A stretch of DNA of 60,153 nucleotides from Gnetum montanum (lineage: Eukaryota > Streptophyta > Gnetopsida > Gnetales > Gnetaceae). Under the pieces are notes generated by a model. The model searched no databases. It worked only from the letters and a program-made list of their open reading frames with translations, and was not told the DNA's origin. The DNA lies in NCBI GenBank assembly GCA_015680685.1, contig MNCI01011157.1, positions 1 to 60,153 on the forward strand. Reading direction: 5' to 3'. Below are positions 45,823 through 57,449 of the stretch, in pieces; the stretch's first letter is position 1, and each line of letters starts with the position of its first letter. The translations under genes were made by a program, and so were the position numbers.

Positions 45823-46701
45823 TGCTAGAGCAAGGTTCATTTATTTTAAATCCATCAATCCCACTAAATCTAGATATTATGAAATATAATTGATTTTGCT
45901 AAAAAATAAATAAAAAACAAGCTATTTCATTTAATGTAAAGAAGATTATAATTATAGTGGTTCCACAATCTACATCACAAACTCACACACTTAACACGAC
46001 ACTTAACACCATTGTAGAGCATGAGGCTCTGCAACTACATAATGATTATCCTCAATGCAAGGGACAATTAAATGAGATCTCTCCTATAAACATAGGATAG
46101 AGATCTAACCACATAACATACACAATGAGAGATTCAAGGACTAAACACATAATTGATCATATAAATGGATACACATCCATGCAATCTCTTACAAAATCCT
46201 CTCATGTGGTTAAATCCTCAATTATCATGTTACAAAACATGAAAAAAATAATAATAGTTATCAAAATCAACACAATAACGATAGGAAATAATTTCCCATA
46301 TTGAACTTGGAGATTCCAAAATTTTTCCATTATTTTCTCATTTTTTCATTTATTTCCAAGCTTGGAATTGCTAAGTTGAAACTTTCCTTGGCCATATGGG
46401 GCATCTATAGTCTTGAAGAGACATCTTTTTGGTTTGGGAGATGTCTCTAGTGGATATGAGATGTCTTTTCCTAGGTAGAGATATCTCACTAGAGACATCT
46501 CTAGTGTGAATGAGATGTCTTTTGAGAGAGATCTCTTAACAATGTGAGAAATTTATACTTTTTCTCATATGTATTTTTTCAAAGCCTAACATTTGTCCAA
46601 GACATCTTTTGAACCTCCAAGAAATCTTCCCAGCATCCAAAACATACAAATGTTCACTTGTAGGGATGAAAAATGGACTTGGAAGAGGTCTTCCTATAAC
46701 A
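45823..46701 (-). repeat. Chromovirus 5' LTR (879 bp)
   Basis: On the minus strand it starts TGTTATAGGAAGACC at 46701 and ends TTGCTCTAGCA at 45823. It is a direct repeat of 31973-32837 and holds about six AGATGTCT/AGACATCT octamers at 46420-46610. Confidence 0.9.
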
Positions 46702-47221
46702 TTGATAAACTATGATTTTTGTAACATTGGTAATGATATAGTAAAAATACATGGAGATGGTTCTTGAGTTGCTATAATGTTTATCTTAAATTGCAATTTT
46801 TTTATGAGTAATATGTTTTCCTATAGTTTGACTCTATATAATTAATAAAGTTTGATAGTGCATAATTTAAGATTCTAAAGGTGACTTGGTTGAGTTACTT
46901 TTCTTGTAGCTGAATTAGAAGGATATGAATCTAATTTTAGTTTTCTTGCTTTTACATTTGTGTTGCACCTTGGATGTATAGTGTGTTGAGATATCTCAAT
47001 TATTGTATTCACATTCTCTTCCTACTAGATTTTTTTTGTTTATATTACATAATTTTATGCTAAAATAATTGTTAAGAATGTTGATATGAATGGAAGTTGA
47101 ATATTAATTAATTAATTAATTGAAAAAAATTCCCTTGCATTTTAAATGATATTTTAGGGGCTTTAGGTGATTTCTCTTGCTCCTTAGGCTTTGGTGTTAC
47201 AAATTTAGGGAAAGTGGTAGG
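46702..47221. other. Unassigned AT-rich spacer with (ATTA)n run
   Basis: No element was recognised. A short ATTA repeat lies at about 47102-47121. Confidence 0.5.
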
Positions 47222-47860
47222 TGACAAGCCAATGAAAATTCTAGGGCTAGATTACTTTTGTTATAGGAATATCACCTTGTTTGTGACTAATCTATGAGTC
47301 ATATTTGTGGAGGAATGGTTGAAAGTCAACAAAATCATCAAGACAACAAATAGTTCAAATCCAATTAAATCCCATACTTATGATTGCCACTCATAAGCTA
47401 AATCATAAATTTTCACCCTAACTTCTAACTTAAGTTCAAGAATGAAAATTTAATGATGAAATTAACTTTGAAACCATTAAGTATAAATCATAATTCATGA
47501 GGATTACAAGGGAAACATCATCCAATCTTTGATCCTGCCTTGTTTTTTCATGGTGTAGTAGCCTTAATAGCCCATTGATGGATTCCAATGATTTGTAGTT
47601 GCCATAAGGCTTAACTAATCCTATTTTAACACTTTTATGAAGAATAATGGAAATGACTTAAATTGATGTGGATTCTCCTTGGTATTGAATTTCCCCCACT
47701 TGAGTGAGGTGACCTCTTTATACTAGAAAGAATTACATCTTAAATTTGGAAAGATTAGCTGAATTGATTTATATTGCGAAAATTGATATGGATTGATGCT
47801 TATCAATTTTAGTTGCAGTTTCTACGTCTCCGAATTATCAATCTTCATAGCAACCATGAC

Positions 47861-48867
47861 TGATGAGTGGCGAGGTACCCCTACACTCAACCATATGAAA
47901 CGAGCGTCGCACGCGCGATCTGGTCGAACTCCGCAGATGGACTAGTTGTGGCACCTAGATAGTTAGCCTTAGGTCGTAGTTCGCTGTCTTCCCATCTAGA
48001 CTAGTTTTGCATATGTCACGTATGGTTTAGTCTAGATGAGGTGTATGATGTGTTCTAATCTAATGCTACTCCTGAAGGCAGTGGAAAATAATATTAACTA
48101 ATTCTAAGCTAAGAGGAAAAGGTAAGAAAATCTAATCTAGCCTAAGTGCGACGAGCAACCGATTCCTTGATCAACCGTACACATCTTGGACTTCGTGCAC
48201 GACTGCCACTGGGACTACCAAGCATAGGCCTAGGTACGCCACTGGGATTACCAAGCGCAGACCCCAAATACGCCACTGGGTTACCAAGCGTAGATCCCCC
48301 TAGCTACACCACTGGGCTACCAAGCAGTCACACTTAAATGCTCGTAATCAAGTCGAACTCGTTCCGCTTCTAGGAGTTTAGGGTTGAGAGACTAATCGCG
48401 ATAAGTAACCGATTCCTTAACTAGCCGTACACACCCGTAGATGCTCGTAGTCAAGTCGTACTTACACCGCGCTATGAAAGCAATAAATAACATGAAATAA
48501 ATAACAATAAATAAACTAAGTGAATGCTGCAATGATGAAGTAATCTCGATCTTTATTGCCGGTCATGTGCGTGTCCAAGTACGGCACACTCGAATAAAGA
48601 CACCGTACAATCACATTCACCACACTGCGGGCAGACACGGGAAAATTCTAACTCTGGAGGGATCAAACTGCCAGAGCTTTGCTACACTAAAACTGGGATG
48701 GAAATGAGGGAGAGCCGCCTCTTATTTATAGAAATTGCGGCTGACTGCGATATCGCATACGCGATATCGTGGCCCATGATACATCGCGACCCATGATACA
48801 ACGTCGGTGCCTTATCGTGGGTGCCTTAACGCGGCCGCCAGCACTATGAGCAATTCAGGTCTCATCA
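47861..48867 (-). repeat. Solo family A LTR with TSD ATGAC (1007 bp)
   Basis: The plus strand starts TGATGAGTGGCGAGG and ends AGGTCTCATCA. The duplication ATGAC is perfect at 47856-47860 and 48868-48872. On the minus strand TATAAATA is at 48723-48730 and the GATATC cluster at about 48737-48840. It is longer than other family A LTRs because of an internal tandem repeat. The unoccupied version of its target is kept near 52020-52040 in the sister LTR. Confidence 0.95.
48205..48328. repeat. Minisatellite in the solo LTR: four CCACTGGG-xTACCAAGC units
   Basis: Four tandem units of about 33-37 bp, each with CCACTGGG then ACTACCAAGC, ATTACCAAGC, TTACCAAGC or CTACCAAGC. Other family A LTRs have only two such units (for example 8498-8540). 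The repeat sits in the region downstream of the TATA box and accounts for much of the extra LTR length. Confidence 0.85.
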
Positions 48868-49223
48868 ATGACCTAGATCGATATCTTATTTCTATAGAGA
48901 GTTCTAGATTTCCTTTTGTTCTAATGTTATTGATACCTATTGCAACCACTGTACAAATTGATATGATATGCGTTGATGCAAATCGACTGTGATGATGTCA
49001 ATTGATATCTTGGCCCTTAAAATACATCGAAGTCCTCTATGTGGATCACTATGTTGTCAAGTCTTCTTGCTTGCCTAATATTTTGCAATACATAGACTTT
49101 GAAAAGTTCGTTAATACATATCACATATAATCTAAGAATTCTATGTACTTTGGTATGCTTAGATAACAAACAAATAAAAATGTAGGTGAATTTTACTGAA
49201 AACTAAAGGCAATGGAGGGTTCA

Positions 49224-49240
49224 TCATATTCCCTCGCTAG
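49224..49240 (-). promoter_or_regulatory. Probable family D polypurine tract
   Basis: On the minus strand GCGAGGGAATATGA precedes the LTR start TGAACCC. It is moderately purine-rich and in the right place. It supports minus-strand orientation. Confidence 0.45.
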
Positions 49241-49692
49241 TCTTTGGCCAGTGCCTAGGCAACAAAGATGGAATATCTTATTTAGCCTAAAATAATTAAG
49301 AGATATATATATTAGTTAACTTCCAAATTTATTCACAACATTAATAATCCCATTTCATGGCCCATGAAATCCTCTTAATAATTTAATCACTACCAATCCT
49401 AACATAATAATGATACTATGAAATTTCAATTTAGCATTCAATTTTATCTCTAACAATGCTTCAATCAAAACTAAACATTTCATTCATTATCAAGATAGTG
49501 GTTCCAATGAAAAAAACTAAATATTCATTAGCATAATTACAAAAATTTTGTATCTATTGAGCCAAAAAATCTAAGTTCTTCACCTAAAGGGGTTATATAC
49601 ATAATAAAAAAAATTGGAACATGTCCAAGTTTAAATTCTTAATAACAGAATGGCCTTTCTAGCCCTAAAAAAAAGCATATAACACATAAGGA

Positions 49693-50817
49693 TCAAACTT
49701 TAGATCTTCCTTCTACATCCATATCTTCTTTTAAATGTAAGGGTTCAACCTCTTCATCATTATCTTGGATTTTTGGATGCATGTTCCACTTGATATCAAT
49801 GATCCTTTTGTCCAGTGCCATAAGGGTAGAATTGGCCTTCTCCAAAATAGTTAAGATTTTTCACTGGGTGGACCTCATCTCTTATAGTTGTGTCCTTATT
49901 TCCTACCAAAGTTTTTACACCTCATTGGCATGAGATGCTAGCATGGAGCCTAGGTCATCATATTCCTTGATGAAAGGACCAAGCTTGGTGTAGATTTTGA
50001 GGGATGTCACAAAACTAGCCTTCTCTAAGACAATGAGGTTAACCTTCATGCTAGTTTGAGACTCTGATAGACTAAGCTTCCATAAGATGGCTGAAATCAT
50101 AAAATGAAAACATAGTTTAAGTGCATCATCATTGTAATAATACACCATGTACCTGATTGATAGGTATGCAAAATTGGCCTCATCATCAAATTTTAAGGGC
50201 TTCGTAACCTGAAGGGTTAGGCTAAGCATATAAGTGGTGTACATCAATGGCAGGACATTAGTGATGATCATCCTTATCATCACATGGTGCTTTGTACATA
50301 TATTCATGAAATGAACTTCATAGGTCTAAATCTTACTAGAATTAGATTCTTCTATGAACTAATGGAAAAGATTGTACTTTTCCTTAGTACTGGCCTTTTG
50401 TTTGAATATGTCTTTATTAGTAGCAGGTAGGCTAAACCACTCTTAAAGCTGAGCTACTATGATTTTGATCGTAGTTTTCCTCACTGAGGAAACTAAGCAT
50501 CATTCTAGAGGATCCACCTTGGTGAGATGGGGCTTCATATTTCTATAAAATTTTAGGATCTTCTTCTAGTAGAACCACTCAATAGGTTTGATGAATTCCT
50601 CACAACCCATTGATTCTATTTGCTGGTAGATAGCTACATTATGGTCATACCAGTATATGTAGTTCACTTTGACATGGTATGGAATGATCTTAAGTCTTTC
50701 ATTTCTAGACACTTGTAAAATGACAAGAAAATTGAATGTAGAGAAATTATCATTAGTTTATTTAACAGATCCCATACTTCCCTTTCCTTGTTGCTTAGTG
50801 GCTGAGAAGTCCATCAT
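49693..50817 (-). pseudogene. Unrecognised family D ORF, about 374 codons with about ten stops
   Basis: A single minus-strand frame stays coherent from an ATG at 50817 to a TGA at 49693. It is broken only by TAA, TAG and TGA codons at spots such as 50758, 50566, 50500, 50443, 50359, 50326 and 49915. All are explicable as CAA, CAG or CGA after C-to-T change. No frameshift is needed. Visible parts: an N-terminal KQQGKGSMGS stretch, an aromatic block (VNYIYWYDHNVAIYQQIESM), a middle part with FAYLSIRYMVYYYNDDALKL, and a C-terminal part with EKANSTLMALDKRI and an acidic tail (DNDEEVEPLHLKEDMDVEG). The C-terminal third looks helical. I recognise no family. A Gag-like or plant-transposon ORF is possible. 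Its place between the LTRs implies it is the element's only protein. Confidence 0.55.
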
Positions 50818-51398
50818 TTTTAATCATGGTTGCATAGAAAAAATGTTGAAAGGAAAAAACAAGTGCCATCCTTAGTTCATAAATGACAAGGTGTTCTAAC
50901 TAAACAAGGTCAGACTTACTTGGAATCTAGAGAAGGTGATGCTTACATGGATAGAATCACAAGGTAGAAGAAAGAGGTGACCAAATAAGACCTAGTGCTA
51001 CATGCAAAGTTTGTAGGTATAGGGTTTATTCCATCAGGTGTTGGCTTTTTATTTTGAGCCATCATCTTTTAGTTAGGTTATATTTTTCTGACTTTTTCAT
51101 CATATTGATTTTTATTGAGAGATCAGAAAATTTTGAAAACAAAGGGGTTGAATTGCATCATGATTGTGATAGAGATTTATTAGTTCTATATATGAGAATT
51201 TAACATATCGAACTTCATTGAGGTCATGCTATTCAGATGTGAGGCCGTTGGGAAAATTTTTCCCTCTACTGAACTTCATTAATTCACTCCATGTGAATCA
51301 ATATCATTATATAATTAAATATCAAAATTCATTGTGGTTGCATTGTTCAGATGTGATGGTTTCAAGAAATATTTTCCTTTATCAAGCTTAAATTGATA

Positions 51399-52384
51399 TG
51401 GTAGCCAAACGTTTAGGGATAGATCACTTTTGTTGGAGGAATGTCGCCTCATTTGTGACTAACTTACTAGTTGTATTCATGGAAGAATAATTGAAAGTCA
51501 AAGAAATCATCAAGATAAAAAATAATTAAAATCCAATCAAATCCTAGTCTTATGACTATCACTCATAAGATAAATCATAAATTTTCATCATAACTTCTAA
51601 CTTAAGTTCAAGAATGAAAATTTAATGATGAAATTAACTTTGAAGCCATCAAGTACAAATCATAATTCGTAAGAATCACAACAGAAACATTACCCAATCT
51701 ATGATTTTGTCTTGTTGTTTAATAGTGTAGTAGCATCAATAACCCACTAATGGATTCTAGTGGTTTGTATTTTCCATAAACCTTAACTAATCCTCTTTTA
51801 ACAATTCTATGAAGAATTAAGAAAATGACTTCAAACTGACATGAGTTTTCTAGGGTATTGAATCTTCCCCACTTTAGTGAGGTGTTACACGTTTTATATT
51901 GGAAGGGATTACATTTTAATGTTTAAAAAATTCATTGGATCAATTTATATTGTGAAAATGAATATGGATTAATGCTTATTAATTTGAATTGAGATTGCTA
52001 TGTCTCTCAATTGTTGATCTTCATAGCATCCATGATATGGATTGATATCTTATTTTTATAGAAAGTTTTGGATTTCCTTTGATTCCAATGTTATTGATAC
52101 CTGTTGCAACTGCTTTACAAATTGACATGGTTTGGGTCAATGCAAATCGATTGAGGTGATGTCAATCAATATCTTCGCTCTTGAAATATGTTGAAGTTCT
52201 CTATGTCGATTGATGTGTTATTAGGTCTTATCACTTTTGTGATATCTTGCAATACACAAACTTTGAAGAGGTCATTAGTACATATTGTGTATAATCAAAG
52301 GGTTTGATGTACTTCAACATGGTTAGATAAAAAAATAAAAAAGTAAGTGAATTTTCCTCAAAATTGAAGGGGATTGGGGGTTCA
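51399..52384 (-). repeat. Family D 5' LTR (986 bp), holds the empty site
   Basis: Uninterrupted partner of 47222-49223. Near 52021-52040 it reads CATAGCATCCATGATATGG where the other copy has CATAGCAACCATGAC then the solo LTR. Confidence 0.85.
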
Positions 52385-55300
52385 ATAGTAGGCTTAAGAA
52401 AGTCTTGACAATGTGTGTTGCATGGTACTTGTTCTTTATACAATTAATTATTTTTCATAATAATAAGGTACATGTAATTAACATATAGTAAAAATATTTT
52501 CTATATTTAATTCTTTAAGGGTTTAAATAGGTGACTAACCTATTAGAATGCATTCATGATAAAGATATACATTCATTTGTTTCTTAATACTTATAAATAC
52601 TTATTAATAGATAAGGTAGTTACAACTTACTATGAAAGCTAAAAATCATGGAACTAAAAATGATAAGAGGTATGATAAAAAATCATGAAAAATAAGAAGA
52701 GTGTATCAAAATACAAACATGTGAAGTAGGTTCTTGCGACAATCAAGATTATATAGGAATAATAATAAGAAGATAATAATTCAAGTACACATCTAAATAT
52801 AAATTGATGATCTAGTTTAAAAAAGAAGATAATAGTTGTAAATTGGAAATGAAATGAGGGTTCAAATAATAAAGATAAAATGAGTTTGACTAGCAAAAAT
52901 TCTTATTAATATCCACAAAGATAGTTTTTGGATAAAAGTATACATGAGAAGCGTACGAAGTTGATAATGATATTATTGAGTGAATGAAGTGTTTATGAAG
53001 GAGTAAAATGATTCATACCCAATCTTATGAAGTAATTTCAAGGGGTTGTACATAAAATTATTCGTTTTATCAAGAACTAAAAACTTACTTAATACCTTAC
53101 TTAATATGATTTTAGAAATTAAAGTTCTTCACAAGGTGTAAAATCAAAATTTAAGATGATATTAGAGCAAGTGTTTCTTTGGAAAACTAACAAAGATGGT
53201 GTGTAGGACTTTTAAAAGTTTATAAGTTCATGGAAATGAAGTTTGAATTAGAGAAGTAAAGGAATGTAAGCATATATATATATATATATATAGTCCATGT
53301 GGCTATATTAGTATTAAGATGATTTAAGAAAGAAGAAGAATATCTTATAGCTAAGAAGTAATGAATCAAGATGATTGAAATAAATCAAGATAATAGTATA
53401 ATAACACTAGACTAACTAGTAACAAAGTGAAGCTTGAAATTAGTCTTAATGTTCTAGAGCGAGTAAATTTGCATAGGAGGTTGTCCAAAACCTAGAACGT
53501 GAAAGAAGTAACATATATAAGAAAAGATACATTAAAAGATAATTCATAAAAGAAGAATTATACTCATGAAAATTAGATTTTGAGATTGTAGACATACTTT
53601 GATGTTATTGTATAGATATTTTTCATCATCATTATTGTAACCTTATCTTTAAAAAATAGGGTTGGTTATTTATAGACACTATTCATTATCAATAATAAAG
53701 AATAAAGAAACATTTAAAGTTAGGTAAGAAGGTCCAAAGATTTTGTAATAATGACATTAATTCACTTTAATTTCCTACTTGGAAGGCACCATCAATAAAG
53801 AAGACATAATCATATGAGCTACAATAATAACCACTTCAAGTCTGTTGATGTTAGTAGATGTAATAATAGCTAGTTCAAGTCTTTACAACTTGAGAATTAA
53901 TCTAAAAGTATGTAAAGATTATATTTAAAGAAAAAGTTTAACTCCAATGATGTAATTTTTACAAAAGCTATAATGGATCATGAATAATAAAATTAGAAAT
54001 TGTAAGATCCAAGGATAATACAATGAATAACTTGAATTTAATATTTGTGGTTTTAACCCAAGATTGATTCATATAAGAGATTATAACTAATGATTGATGA
54101 AAAATAAGATGAATGTAGATAAAGCTAGAAATTCCTACAACACTATAGTACTTTGCAAAGATGAATCTTGAAAGGAGTATTTATAAAACTACTAGGTAGA
54201 GAATAATATTGGAAATTGAAGAGTAGTAATGTAATTATGTTTTAAATTAATCCAAGATGATGAGGTATCTTGTGACAATATTGTATCATTTTTTAGGCCT
54301 TGGAATTGTCAAAGTTAAGTTGACACACTTTAGCTATATTTGAAGTTGAGGTATTTATGTGTGATATGAGTTAGTTTGTGTGCTTGCAGGCTTGGTTCAT
54401 ATTTCATTCTACTTTTTCTTCTTAGACTTACATCTCTATGTTCTCTGTGCTATGGGACATTCTTTGGCCATTGGAACTCATTTAGAACATTTTCTTAATT
54501 TGGATATTAATTTGGTGTTGAATGTGTAATATCTATGTTGGGAGTATGTGCCAGTATAGCCTACTAAAAATTTACATTTTCAAGCTAGAAATGTGGCTAG
54601 AAAGAGATCCCTAAAATGGTGTTGGGTTGCTAGCATCTAGCAACTAGGAAACCTCCTTGTATTTGAGCTAAAAACTATAAATAACAAGGTGAGAATAGCA
54701 TTTAGGATCTTTTAGTTTCTCATTGCATTTTATTTTTTTTCTATTTCCTTCATCTCTTATTTTGTATTTTTGAGTCATTTCTTTATCATGTAATGAAATG
54801 TTGTTAGAGTGCTATGATGCTTATGCAACCTAGAAGCATTTGATCAATGTGGAGTTAAGTGTTTATTGGGAAAATAAAGCTTAATTTAATTTCAATTAAT
54901 TTTTATAATTTTTAAATAGTATTATAAATAGAAAATGAGCATTTTATCTTTAGGAAAATTAATTAATGATGAAGATATCAACTTTTCTTTTAAGATAATT
55001 CTTACCCTCAATGTATCTTAGGAATAGTAGGAATTGCATGTTTGTGTTTGTAGGTCTTTTTGAAGTTAGTTATGTATTTTCTTAAGTCAAGCAGGCAAGT
55101 ATAAGCTTAATTTTAATAATAGTTAGCTGCAATCTTCTATTGCAGTAACTATGAGTCATAGTTTATCTTCTTTATTAAAAATGCATATTTCCTGGCTTGG
55201 GTAGTGAGTTGCAAGTCCATTGCAAGTCATAGTGAGATCATAGTATGAGATTATAGGTTGCAACATACCATAGTTGAAAGAAAATAAAGATAAGAAAATG

Positions 55301-56479
55301 TTAAAGTTTACTAGTGTGATAGGTTGTGAGTTGCAGTTTAATAACAGTTTAGCAATTACAAGGGCCTACGAGTGATGAGGTGTCGAGTGTTTGCATAGTG
55401 ATAGTTCATGCCTTTTTCTTATTGGATGGTTGATGTATTAAATATTAAAATAATTAAAATATTTATTTAATTTCCATTTGATTAAGCTACGATGATTCAT
55501 TTCTTATCTAAGAAGGTCATAACTATATGGCATGGTGTTGGACCATTGCGTTTGTGACTAAGAGCCATTTATTTCTTTCTATTTTGAATGTCATACCTAT
55601 TCCTAAGAGGGATTATGACATGAGCATTACACCTATATCCACAAGGAATTGAAGTGTGCGTGTGTTTATATTTATTTTATTCTTATATTCATAAAATACA
55701 TAAAAATTATAAAACATAAAATTATAAATATTCTCTCTATCACGTACCATGGCATCATGGGCTTTTTCATTTTTATTATATATGTTATAATCCCTTAATA
55801 TTTATTAAACATAATGATATACATGAGTGTTCTTGGTAGTCCATCCAACATCATCTCCAAAACTTATGACTAAATCACACTATGTTTTGTATGATAAATC
55901 TCATTAGTCAAAACTAGAAGGATCTTTATCATTGGTACTATTACTAGGAAAGGCATTGGTGAATTACCTTGAAATACTTGTACATGCACAAATTTTCCTT
56001 ATTTTAGGTCATTGATTTTATAGGAAATAAAGGACTAAAGTAACCATGGCTAAATTAAGCAATGAAAATGGATTGAATTAGAATCCTTAACTAGTCCATA
56101 TTACATTAAAAAATATGGTGAATGAAGTAGCACCTCCTATAGTGATGAAATTTCATCAAGAGAAATTGGGATGATGGCATGATACAAATTGATGATTTTG
56201 CAAAGAATATAGAGAAGCTATACTTATTACCTTTGAGGGGGCTTTGTCCAATAAATTCTTCATTAAGGATTTGGCATAGTATGTTGCTCATGAAAAGCAA
56301 GGGCTTATGCTATGATTGTGGAGTAGGAGTACAAGAGAATACATGTTGGGAAGTAGACAAGACCTTCTCCTAGATACTCCCATTACTACAACATGAATGA
56401 TTCTAGGGAAAGGAGGTCCATGAAGCTTTGTTCATAGGGCATGAGCTATACTTATGATGATTCAAAATATGTCATCATT
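52385..56479. other. Unassigned AT-rich sequence
   Basis: No ORF or repeat pair was identified. A (TA)n run lies at 53272-53292. At about 54669 ACTATAAATAACAAGG, followed by a T-rich stretch and AATAAAG near 54883, looks like an LTR promoter and polyadenylation region. I found no partner repeat or ends, so it is not called. Confidence 0.45.
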
Positions 56480-57420
56480 TCAGCTTTTTCTTACCTTCAT
56501 TTGAATGGAGGTGTTAATGGCTTGGATGAACCATTATTTCTATGGATCTACCAGGATTGAATTCATGAAGAAGTTTGCATTCCACCTAGAATAATTGAGG
56601 AAAGAAAAATAAAAAAAAGATTAATATGATTGTTATTTCTATATTTAGTGGGTTGTTAAATTATGATGTGTCATGCCATGTTCAAATATTTGTCATCATT
56701 TGCGAGGTACAAGGATTTAACAGTGAGTGGTAGAAACTGTATATTTTTCTCCACACACTCATTGATCACGCTAGAACATGGTATCAAGCTCTTGCATCTA
56801 ATTCCATCTCTTGTTGGTTAGTCATGTTAAAAGATTTTAATGTTAGATTGTAATCTTATGCCAAAGTTACAAACCTTAGAATTAATATAGCAAGATGGAA
56901 GCATTATACTAATGAATTATTAGATGTGACCATAGAATGGGACAAGTACATGATCAATCAAAGTTCAAATAATAGGTTTAGCAAATGTGAACAATTAAGG
57001 CACCTTGTACAAGAAGTAAGGCTAGGAACTTATGAAAGGGTGGATATGTATATCATGGGTGATCTCTACAAGAGATTGATGGCTCAAATTGCTACAATTT
57101 TAGATATTGTAGCTAAATTGGAAGGTAAATGACATGAGCATGTTAATGTAGAGGAAGCCAATATAAATCCCTAATGTTAGAAGAATGTAAAGAATTTTAA
57201 ATGTAAGATTCAACCTTTTGATGCTAATGAAGCCCTTATTTAGGAAAGCATGAAAATAAAAAAGACTTTGGTAAAACTTGCCAATGTTGTTGATAAGGTT
57301 TAGGATGTGCTAAATTAAAAGATGACATAAGGTCTTAAGGATTTGAAAAATAAAGTGGATGAAGTAGCTATGAAGGTATTTATACCACAAGATAGAAATG
57401 GTTAAAGTAAAAAAAAAAAG
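56480..57420 (+). pseudogene. Ty3/gypsy-type gag relic
   Basis: A plus-strand frame from about 56740 to 57132 reads HARTWYQALASNSISCW, then MLKDFNVRL, then TNLRINIARWKHYTNELLDV, then IEWDKYMINQ. This follows the retrotrans_gag pattern (KGKARTWFNSLPPNSIxxW, F.KRF, L.xEI..F.Q..xEsLYEAWERFK). At least two stops interrupt it. Downstream (57132-57420) short Lys-rich frames may be its C-terminal part. No LTR, primer-binding site or pol was found next to it, so its parent element is unknown. Confidence 0.65.
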
Positions 57421-57449
57421 GGTAAGAGGTGTTACCATGATTAAATTTA

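Larger units (their letters stand above)
31973..46701 (-). mobile_element. Ty3/gypsy chromovirus, interrupted by family A copy 3
   Basis: A minus-strand element with LTRs at 45823-46701 (5', 879 bp) and 31973-32837 (3', 865 bp), an initiator-Met primer-binding site and a polypurine tract. Domains in order are gag, protease, reverse transcriptase, RNase H, integrase and a C-terminal chromodomain. Reverse transcriptase before integrase plus the chromodomain define a chromovirus. The reverse transcriptase is split by a complete 7.1-kb family A element, and the gag-protease junction seems to hold another LTR-like insert. Without the 7.1-kb insert it spans about 7.6 kb. No matching TSD remains (CTTAG left, TTGAT right). 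Active-site residues of protease, reverse transcriptase and integrase are all changed. Confidence 0.9.
47222..49223 (-). repeat. Family D 3' LTR, split by a solo family A LTR
   Basis: The two parts 47222-47860 and 48873-49223 together match 51399-52384 (for example ACTCATAAG near 47389 versus 51565, AGTTCAAGAATGAAAATTTA in both, and AAATCGACTG near 48981 versus AAATCGATTG near 52145). The break at 47861 is exactly the solo LTR with TSD ATGAC. Confidence 0.85.
47222..52384 (-). mobile_element. Family D non-autonomous LTR element with one unrecognised ORF
   Basis: Direct repeats of about 990 bp flank a 2175-bp interior. They are 47222-49223 (990 bp without the solo LTR and its TSD) and 51399-52384 (986 bp). 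On the minus strand both start TGAACCC and end in CA, with a purine-rich tract before the copy at 49223. The interior carries one decayed ORF on the same strand. Nothing resembling protease, reverse transcriptase or integrase is seen. Without the inserted solo LTR the element is about 4.15 kb. No exact TSD at the ends: GTAGG precedes 47222, and GTAGG recurs three bases beyond 52384. No clear primer-binding site was found. Confidence 0.7.

Noticed and set aside
31973-46701. A TSD for the chromovirus
   Set aside because: The flanking 5-mers (CTTAG and TTGAT) do not match; either the ends have decayed or my end positions are off by a few bases.
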